From contig JAPEVF010000115.1 in NCBI GenBank assembly GCA_029747585.1, forward strand, positions 41,387 to 105,386: DNA of 64,000 nucleotides. Direction: 5' to 3'. The DNA comes from Pleurotus djamor (taxonomy: Eukaryota; Basidiomycota; Agaricomycetes; Agaricales; Pleurotaceae). The notes under the pieces were generated by a model. That model worked only from the letters and a program-made list of their open reading frames with translations, had not been told where the DNA came from and did no database searches. Positions 56,354 to 64,000 of the stretch are shown here, one piece after another. A program made the position numbers and the translations under genes. The first letter of the stretch is position 1, and the number at the start of each line of letters is the position of its first letter.

Positions 56354-57647
56354 ATGCTCACTCTATCCACGCTCGTTTTGTCTTGGCTTTTCGGTTCTTT
56401 CTTCATCTCTGGAACNTTTGGCTTCCTTGGTTAACAGCACCATCGATGATACCCTTGGGAGTTTCAGCTTTCGATACTCCCCGCAATGGTCGTTGGGTAG
56501 TGGCGGTATCCCTTGCCGGACCTGTTCTGCGGAACTTGATTCGAGCAGGGCTTACGCGGGAACCTGGCATGAAGTGACATACAATGCTATTCCCGAAGAA
56601 GGTCCTGCACCTATCGCGTCTGTATCGTTTACTGGTGAGGCTGCATCTCAATTTCTTCCGGAAGTCTAAATACCAATATCGGTCCATAGGGAGCGCGGTG
56701 TACATTTATTGTATCCTCGGACCAACGTCTACCGTCGCTACGGATATGGTATTCCTCCTTGACGACGTCCAGGTTGGATCCTTCCTGCGAGGGGCAATAC
56801 CCAGCGAAGAAGCCTGGCAATTCGATGTCCCTGTGTACGCGAACGCCTCCATTCCGAATGGTCTCCACACACTCGCCATCCAGAGCGGGAGAAATACTGT
56901 GAATTCTTCAATCATCCTTGATTATGTTGTTTATACGTACGTTAAATCTTCATTTCCCTCTTCATTCCGTTCCGGATAAATTGCCATGTACTCATCATAT
57001 TTTCTACCCTTCGCATCAGGCATGAATCTCAGAGCGATGAGAGTGAAAAAGCCACTGTAATTGCAGAAGCTGCCGTTGTCTCAGTTGGCGTAACCCTTAC
57101 CGTCGTCGCCATCATATACTTCCTCTTCATCTGTATCCGCAAACGACGGCGCTCCAGAACACCCGCATGGTACTCTGACAACGAGAAATACCAATACGCG
57201 TCCAACTCCGAGTACAGAGCTTCCAAAAGGATCGTTTCGGTCACCCGGCCATTGTCCAGGTTCTTTGCTCAGGATCCTGCTCGAGTTATCATCCCTCCGT
57301 CTCGCTCTTCCTCTACCAGGCACCTTGTGTCTGTCCTAGATCATCCACAGGTAGTAGTCGTTGACAAGGAAAAGCATGACTCTCTGGGATCCTCGATGGT
57401 GTCGATTTCACGGCCGTCCTCGCCTAGCGCGTATCGTGCTGGAGCATTAGGCGGGAGTAGTATCCGTTCATCAGAGAGCAGTATTTCGTCGGCATCCTCA
57501 GAGAAGGCTCACATCTCGCGCCTCAACTATCAAAACCCCTCTAATCAGGGTTCGGACGAGGTCGAGTTTCCACCCCCAATTTATAGCTCCAAGCCTGACC
57601 ATGGTCAAGGGCCTCTACATGTTGTCAATGGACCCTTTTTTGGCTAG
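56354..57647 (+). CDS. Single-pass membrane glycoprotein of Agaricomycete type
   Basis: ATG 56354 encodes a hydrophobic signal peptide (MLTLSTLVLSWLFGSFFIS). The frame then moves near the N at 56416 to reach VNSTIDDTLGSFSFRYSP, so one base is probably lost or unresolved there. The ectodomain reads CRTCSAELDSSRAYAGTWHE, AVYIYCILGPT, DMVFLLDDVQVGSFLRGAIP, WQFDVPVYANASIPNGLHTL and SIILDYVVYT. After the last intron comes SEKATVIAEAAVVSVG with the span VTLTVVAIIYFLFICIRKRR (about 57100-57150), then a Ser-rich cytoplasmic tail of about 160 residues with PPPIYSSKP. The pattern (TIDD..G......GTWH....YVF) is common in mushroom genomes, with no known function. Stop TAG 57645-57647. Confidence 0.75.
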
Positions 57648-57886
57648 ATGGCACACCTCCATTGCCCATCCATCATGATCTGTCGTACGATTCTCTGTGC
57701 AGTCGCTTTCTTCGTCAGACATTCGTTACATTATTTATTTGCGCTACTTATACCAATAATAAGTAGCTACACCCGAACATTCGTATCGTACAATAGGTCA
57801 TAATAGGTTACAAATACTACAAGAAATGGTATGTAAATAATAGATTGAACATCGTTCAACGGACGACGTTGAACCTCCAAAGTAGT

Positions 57887-60800
57887 TCAATCATCGGAGT
57901 GTCCTCCCAAAATCCCGCTGACTTCGTCTTCCTCTTCGGAATCATCGTCCATGAGCGAGTCGTTCCCTGTGGCAGTACTTCCGAAAGCACGTCTTACGAA
58001 GGAATTGGGATCACCAGATTCTGCTTTGACTTGGATACTGATAAGGAAAGTGGTGAGCTTATCACATTGGCTGCTGTAAATTAATGCAAGTACCTCGGGG
58101 AACGCCTCTGTCTTCTTGGGACAGGCGTTGGAGGTTCATCGTCGTCTGAACTAATCTCAATGACTTCCTTAGGTTTAGACGCACTAAGAGCCACAAGTGA
58201 ATATGCATGTAACGAATGAGGAGAGGTGGAACATACGCCGCTCTCTGGGGTCTGGTTGATCGCATNGGGAGGAGGGGGGGATTTCTTGGATTTCGTCATC
58301 TGAGTCAGAGTCTGTGTGTGAGATTCGAGGTTTCCTGAGAGCAAGAAGTGAGCACATCGAGATGCGTTATACATGATAGACATCAGCGTACTTGGCTCCG
58401 GTTCTTGACCTGGTACTCCTGCTTGTGGCTACAGACGTGGCATCACCACGATCAGTAGTCGTGCTGATTATACTAGTGGACCGCCTATACAAAAGTTAGA
58501 CGACCAACAAGACTCCATTCGTGGAATGGGAGGCTTACCGCTTCTTTCCTATGTATGGTTTGACATCCAAATCCGACCCTCCTTCGTCGAGGGGGATAAC
58601 ATCATCCAAATACTCAAAGAGGTCCTCAAGTTCGACCAGTTTGCGGTACTCTGCTTCCGTAAAACCGTCCACCAAATCCGCATACTTCGCACAGAAGATG
58701 TTTTCAAATTTCAAGATGGCATTCTTGATCGCAGCTTCCTTGAAAGGCCGGCGCTAGAGATGTGAGGAGACGCTTAGTCGAGTGAGCTCACTATAAATAA
58801 AGGGAAAGTCACACACCGTCGTCAACGCATTGAGAAAGACTCGTATAGTCCGAAGCGTGAGTAGGTCTGCTTCATCGGGAAGATAAAGTTTCAAGAAACA
58901 CTGTGTCAAGGCTTTGATATCTTCCTCTGAAAGAAATATTGTTTGGACCAAACGAGCGTGGAAGAGATTCGTGATGATACGCACTGGTAAGCTCCGACTT
59001 GGAATCAGCAAGGTCATGCAGTATGTTCTTGGCGAGCTTGAGGTGTATCTCTTCATCGATGGTTTGATTAGAGCCCGAGCTTACAAGAAGTATGTTAGAC
59101 GAGCGCGCTGGGACCAAATGAACACCACACTTAAGCCTGTTAGGGTTCATCCATTCCAGCATCATCAAAGCTATCGTCATTACAGGCACCAGGTCGTCGG
59201 GATCGTCTATTTCCTGTCGCAAGGCACTGAATTTCTTGATCGTGCTCATGAAGATCTAGTTACAGTGTTGAATAGGCGAAAAAGGGAGGGAAAGCTACGG
59301 TGCGAACCTGCCGAAGATTATCTTGGTTTTCAGACGAAACGGAGCTGTAGGCACTGAAGAAGTAAGCAAGACACTGCTTGAGCTCTTGGTTGTCTGAAGT
59401 ATCCGATGAAAAATAACAATGGGCCAGCTGCCCGAGAACCTAAAGGGGTTGAGATGAGGAGACTCGTACGATAGAAAATGTTGAATGTACCGTCAGGTCA
59501 GTTATCATCCCGGCCAGGATTAGTTTTGCCAGGCCCATGCAAATAAGCGCCTGTAAGGTATCTTCTTCTTTCGAAGATGCCTCTGAGAAACCTGTTTCTT
59601 GGAGGCCATAAAGGAGGGCAGCCTGGGTCTCCTCCTTCAACAGACATCATCAATGGGGTGAATCGGTAACACGATATCAGCTACGTACGCGTTTTTTTTA
59701 TCATTGAGAAACTGAGACTCATAAGTCATTACAATGTCAAAAATGAGCGACTTGAGACGAATTTTCAGGGCGGTGGGGTTCTTCGACTTGAACTGTTTGA
59801 CGAAGAGTTCGAATGTGTCTTTTGCTAGCTTCTGCAGTAAGCGACGGCATCGTCAATGAAGGTAAGGAAATCAAAGGGAGGAAAACATGACGAACGGGGG
59901 AAATCAAGCTGCACAGACCGAGGGCCGCTAATCCCTTTTCCCGGAAGTCTACGTGTTCTCTCAGGACCGATGGAACAATCAAGTCGTGCAGAACACCGTC
60001 AAGAGTGGAATTGTTCTCTAAAGTCTGAATCAAGAAATGTGAGACAGCACGAGGACGATGAACATCTTACACACCCCGTTTACGCGTTCTAACATGCCAA
60101 TGCAGAGAAGTAGACATCTAGTGTCGATATCGTCCTTTTCAAGATCATCCCGGCCGTTGAGTGTCACTCGTGGGGGCTTGGTAGCCACCGGAGTCGCTTG
60201 GAGATCATCAGAACTTGGTGGCTGATCAATAGATGGATGTAAATGTAACGCAAATGAAAAAAAGGATGTTACGCACTGCAGGCGCTTCAGTTTCTTCCAC
60301 ATCAGGGGCGATCCGAAGGTCATTTATCGTCTCAGTGACCAAACGAATTAAGTCACTCTCGCTGTTTGAAAGTTCTCGCAGGAGATCCAAGGAAGGTGCC
60401 AATAGACAGGATGGCAAAGCCCTCTGAGCCATCATTTGTCCTGGTACAATGTGAGCAAGATGAAGGAAGAGAACAAAGAAGAAATTGGGTACGAACGGAC
60501 AAGTGAAAACATCCTCCTCCTCCCAATCTCGTCCGCATAGTCCAGTTGTGTCGCGAGCCTGAGCATCTCAACGATGATGAGCTCTTTTTCAGTCCGTTCG
60601 TCTTCATCGCCATCCTTGACATCATCGGTCAAGTCAATGACAACTGCTGCGTCGGGGTCCTCTGGCTCCAGGGAATTATACGCCCTTTGGAGACGGCGGA
60701 CCAAGGTATCAATCACAGGCAAAGTGTTCTCAAGGCGCGCATGTAGTTTGTCCTTCTTGCAGTAGTCAACAAAAATACGGACGAGAGAAACCGTTTCGGA

Positions 60801-62185
60801 GCTGGGCTTTTCCCAATAGTCGTCTATATGGCGGTCAGTGAATATCCCGAAATGTGTGCAGGCAATGGTTCTACCTCCGCTGAAGTCAAGCGACCTCAAG
60901 ATCTCTGGTCTTGTCCTGAAGATACTCATGACGGCTTTGTCGGCGACAGTACCCTCACCCAAATCGAATAAACCGAGGAAATTGAGCAGACTCCCTCGGA
61001 GGGTCAAAGCAGCAGGGTCCACGCTGCCTTCGTTTTCTTCTTTTTTCAGAGGATCTGCAGGCGTGGCTTCATCTGGCTTCACTACTACACACGGAACGGA
61101 CTCAAGCCATCTGCACATCAACATGGATGCGGCGTCTTGGACGTGAGTGTCCCTATCGCCCAAACCCTCGTTCACGATTTGTTCTCTCTGCTTGATCGTC
61201 ATTGTACGTGGATGGGTAGGACCTATCACAACGTCACCCTTTTCATTTCGCGCGTTGATATTCGACGCCAACACGTTCGAAAACACCATCTTCCGCATTG
61301 TGAGGTCCGTGTCCCGCATGCGATCCAGAATATACGGTAAAGTCTCCCTATCGACGAGGAGGTTGAGCAAGGCTGCTCGCCGCACTTCGGGTGCAGGGTC
61401 TTCGGACAAAGCTTGAACAATCATCTCTAAACCACTGAGTTCATCAGTGGGTACTTCCTCAGGGTCTTCGGATTCGACGAGGCGCGAGAGGGCGATGACT
61501 GCCTGGACGCGTACGGGGGTCTCCTTGTCATAGACTCTGGCGCGCAATGCTTGGTGGAGAGCCGTGTAATCATCGGCACTGAAGTATTTGTCGTAAGAGG
61601 ACTTGACACGGGCATTGAAGACAACGACGTACTCGAGTTCGCCTAGATGCGCAACCATTTCCGTCACAAACTGCAGAACGCGATAGCGAACATTCTTGTC
61701 TTTGGCTTCGAACCCCTCGAGGAGCTTTCTCAGCAGCTTCGTGGTGAAGCGAAAGGCTCTCGTCTCTGTGTCATCCTTCGTTTGTTGCCGCTCCTCCAAG
61801 GCTAGTAAAAGTCAATCAGAAGTCAAGCAGGGTACCGTAGGGTAAAGAGCTCGCCTTTTCCATTCACATGCTTGATGTATGCCCCCACAAACTTGACAAC
61901 GTTGTCCGCTGGTTTAACTCCTTTCTTACACTCGAGACATCTCAGCATCATAGAAAGAAACGTGTTGGAGAACGCCGTCTCCCCAACATTCTTGAAAGAA
62001 TCTCTCCCCTTCCTCTTCACGGTCTCCACAAAAGTCGCGGCTTCTGCATGGATTTTGTATAGATGAGTGCAGTTCTTTTGATGGTTGGTGACAGAGTCCT
62101 GGGCTTCGTTGAATATGCGGTGAATAGAGTCGAGAAGCTGTTTCATAGAGTCGTCACCAGTTTCTTCAAATGTGCGAGCGGGCAT
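57887..62185 (-). CDS. YCG1: Condensin subunit 3 (CAP-G / YCG1)
   Basis: HEAT-repeat subunit that, with the kleisin Brn1, clamps DNA in condensin during mitotic chromosome compaction. ATG 62185 starts PARTFEETGDDSMKQLLDSI, RIFNEAQDSVTNHQKNC, FSNTFLSMMLRCLECKKGVK and FVGAYIKHVN. The large exon (61799-60432) has AFRFTTKLLRKLLEGFEAKD, NVRYRVLQFVTEMVAHLGEL, RVYDKETPVRVQAVIALSRL, DPAPEVRRAALLNLLVDRET, LPYILDRMRDTDLTMRKMVF and ERIVNEGLGDRD-like HEAT units. More helices follow to about 58760 (FKEAAIKNAILKFENIFC, VELEDLFEYLDDVIPLDEGG). The C-terminal exons are acidic/Ser-rich (VIEISSDDDEPPTPVPRRQR) and end ILGGHSDD, TGA 57889-57887. About 15 exons; splice sites in the last quarter are approximate. 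One N at 58266. Confidence 0.9.
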
Positions 62186-63216
62186 GCTCGCTGGCAAAAT
62201 TCTTGACGGCAGCGATTCCTGAAAAACAAAGCAACGCGAACCCTTGGGTTCTTGGACAATGGATTCGCGCACGCGCCAGACACGTGACACAGGGGGACTG
62301 GAGGGTTCCTGAGGTATTCGCCATCACATCTTGCTCACATCTTTTGATACCAACTACAACGCAGGTATGCAGACAGGTAATGACAGAGAGATTATCTTCT
62401 TACAAATATTGGAGCAATTAATCGTTACATTAGATGCTCGGGTACACTTTTTCACCATTTGGACACCTTGCCACCGTTGAAATCCGACCTTCATCCCAGG
62501 CTCGCTATTTTCCAGCTTGGACACCAAACATATGAGCTACCCGTGGATGCCTTATCAACGCCACTCCGATCCTAATCCTTGTCGAGCACACATATGGGAG
62601 TGAGATTCCGCCGCGCGGGTTTTGGAGGGACGGTTCAAACCAATCTCTATCAACAACGATCATATAGTGACGATGCTGATGATGCCAGCGTAACTCAAAC
62701 CATACCAATCCGATGCGGTAGCCTGCGCATGTCAGCGTCCTTGGGGCGCTCCAAACGGCCCTGCCCACCCGACGATGCTACGGGCAGCACACTTCGGGTG
62801 ATACGTAAATGTCTGCCTTCCAGTAATTCACCTCTGCGTGTGAAGGAATGATCAATTGGCCAACTCGAACTACCCCCTCGCTTTTGCAGCAGGACTCCTT
62901 CTTCCCATCGTAATGCCAACGCCTTACCTTCACCGCCACGTTCAGCGAATACACAGCTGGACTAGCGACGAATACGGTCGAAGTCCTCTGTTCAAAGGTT
63001 GTACTTAAAGGTGCGCAAGTTTAAATATCCAAGCGGTGATCGATCCGCTCACTACCAGGTGTGACCCTCATAAGAACAGCCCTGGCTGGTGATGACGTCC
63101 ACTGAACCAAGAGTCTGGACGCTCAGTGTCCTCATTCTTCTCTAATATGCAAAGTTGATCCTTGGTAGCCTTGCCCGCAGGTAAGCCGAAATCGCGGCCT
63201 CCCATGACTATATCTT
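62186..63216. other. Divergent intergenic region YCG1 / ferric reductase
   Basis: About 1 kb with no supported gene; open frames here lack similarity or introns. Confidence 0.4.
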
Positions 63217-63225
63217 ATCAGATAA
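63217..63225 (+). promoter_or_regulatory. Iron-type GATA motif ATCAGATAA (distal)
   Basis: Perfect match to ATCWGATAA, the site of fungal iron-regulatory GATA repressors (Urbs1/SreA/Fep1 class). With the preceding bases it forms the near-palindrome TTATCAGATAA. It lies 393 bases before the ferric reductase ATG. Confidence 0.6.
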
Positions 63226-63428
63226 TTCCCTTGATCACCTTCGCTTGTAACAGCATATCCCATTCTTCAGTGCTTCCTTTTGGCCTCGTTTTTTACAGTA
63301 AGCGTCATCCTGGGAGCGACAGACTCACTTTTGGTTACACCTTCGTCGTAACCATGTGCATCCGTTGAACACGACATTTCTTCATCCCCGTTTACAGTAC
63401 GCTGGTCTATTCTTAGTTCATATTCGTT

Positions 63429-63437
63429 ATCTGATAA
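63429..63437 (+). promoter_or_regulatory. Iron-type GATA motif ATCTGATAA (proximal)
   Basis: Second perfect ATCWGATAA, in the context TTATCTGATAA, 181 bases before the ferric reductase ATG. Confidence 0.6.
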
Positions 63438-63556
63438 CCCCACCCCCAGCATATCAATTTTCTTCTAATCCCGCTGTTTAGGTTACTTCTATTGACCAGG
63501 TGGCATATCCTTAGAGCCTGGGTTGTTAATATGACATCTTACGTTCTCTAGAAATG

Positions 63557-63562
63557 TATAAA
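63557..63562 (+). promoter_or_regulatory. TATA box of ferric reductase gene
   Basis: TATAAA in the context TGTATAAAG, 53 bases before ATG 63610. Confidence 0.6.
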
Positions 63563-63609
63563 GTCAACGAGCCTGAGTCCTGCATCCCAGCTTCCTTCCC
63601 GGTCGCAAG

Positions 63610-64000
63610 ATGAACGCCACGCCTGTTGAAGGGTTACGTCCGCACCCAGTCGTGGATGTGACGATTACCACTCAGAAAGTCGACCCCGATAGAATCCTTC
63701 GCATCCAACAAGCTCATGACTTCCCCCGCCGCCTTCTTTGGATTATGGCTGCGTTCACCGCCCTGGTATCTGTTCTCCATATAGTTTCCCTGCTCTCTGT
63801 TTTCGTGTTTCCTCGAAAGGCGCATAAGTCAGATGGCACCCGCAAGCGACCATCTCTCCAGCGCCTTCCTGCTGCCATTGTGGACACATTTCGGGTCATG
63901 GCCTTCCGCTGGACCGTCCAACTCGGCGGTTCTTACTCCATCAATCTCGCTGAGGTCTGTTGCTGGAATCGTCGTACTCTTTCCTCCTGGTTGACCATCG
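63610..64000 (+). CDS. Ferric reductase (FRE/NOX family), N-terminal part
   Basis: ATG 63610 opens a protein with RILRIQQAHDFPRRLLWIMA, the span AAFTALVSVLHIVSLLSVFV, a basic loop, RLPAAIVDTFRVMAFRW and TVQLGGSYSINLAE, followed by a likely GT donor at about 63954. This order (N-terminal span, R...W....G.S...N.AE) is that of basidiomycete plasma-membrane ferric reductases, which reduce Fe3+ using NADPH, FAD and two haems before uptake by ferroxidase-permease. The haem-ligand helices and the flavin domain lie beyond the window. Two iron-type GATA motifs and a TATA box lie upstream, as expected for iron regulation. A NOX-type or other ferric-reductase-domain protein is possible. Confidence 0.75.
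   Translation, partial: MNATPVEGLRPHPVVDVTITTQKVDPDRILRIQQAHDFPRRLLWIMAAFTALVSVLHIVSLLSVFVFPRKAHKSDGTRKRPSLQRLPAAIVDTFRVMAFRWTVQLGGSYSINLAEVCCWNRRTLSSWLTI

Noticed and set aside
62505..62919. Small genes in the YCG1-ferric reductase gap
   Set aside because: Open frames overlap on both strands, lack introns and show no similarity; likely chance.

Overview
The window reads as nuclear DNA of a basidiomycete, most likely a mushroom-forming Agaricomycete. Coding sequence is broken by many introns of about 45-65 bases, some exons are only 4-20 bases long, genes lie close together on both strands, and several orphan families known to me from Agaricomycetes occur. One tRNA-Pro gene is present; I see no rRNA, CRISPR or intact transposon. 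Scattered single Ns, dense at 1-3900 and 22070-22330, make some exon ends uncertain.

Layout. 1-3400: a partial formamidase and a cytochrome P450 (both minus). 4000-10160 (plus): a TPR protein, a secreted ricin-B-type lectin-like protein and a biotin-type alpha-oxoamine synthase with an apparent one-base frameshift. 10590-15224 (minus): an FAD monooxygenase and the membrane O-acyltransferase GUP1. 15480-19830 (plus): the regulatory subunit of protein kinase CK2, an alpha/beta hydrolase and the PP2A methylesterase PPE1. 20089-25456: two orphan genes, a spliced-looking transcript with little coding capacity and a phosphatase-like protein lacking its catalytic cysteine. 25784: tRNA-Pro(AGG). 25979-29578 (minus): the multi-BRCT replication/checkpoint scaffold DPB11/TopBP1/Rad4. 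30570-32741 (plus): a second P450. 33093-38965 (minus): a secreted orphan, a small cysteine-containing orphan, mitochondrial ribosomal protein uL30m and a secreted Kre9/KNH-like protein. 38966-44080 is gene-poor with tandem repeats. 44081-51429 (minus): the spliceosomal helicase BRR2. 51874-54923 (minus): a P-loop NTPase with a PD-(D/E)XK-type nuclease signature, lying between two nearly identical 82-base direct repeats. 56354-57647 (plus): a single-pass membrane glycoprotein. 57887-62185 (minus): condensin subunit CAP-G (YCG1). 63610-64000 (plus): the start of a ferric reductase whose upstream region carries two perfect iron-type GATA motifs.

Most genes are housekeeping (replication, splicing, condensin, phosphatase control, mitochondrial translation) mixed with lineage-specific accessory genes; I see no single pathway across the window. 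The accessory parts most worth attention are the repeat-flanked NTPase-nuclease gene, the iron-reductase promoter and the inactive-looking phosphatase homologue.
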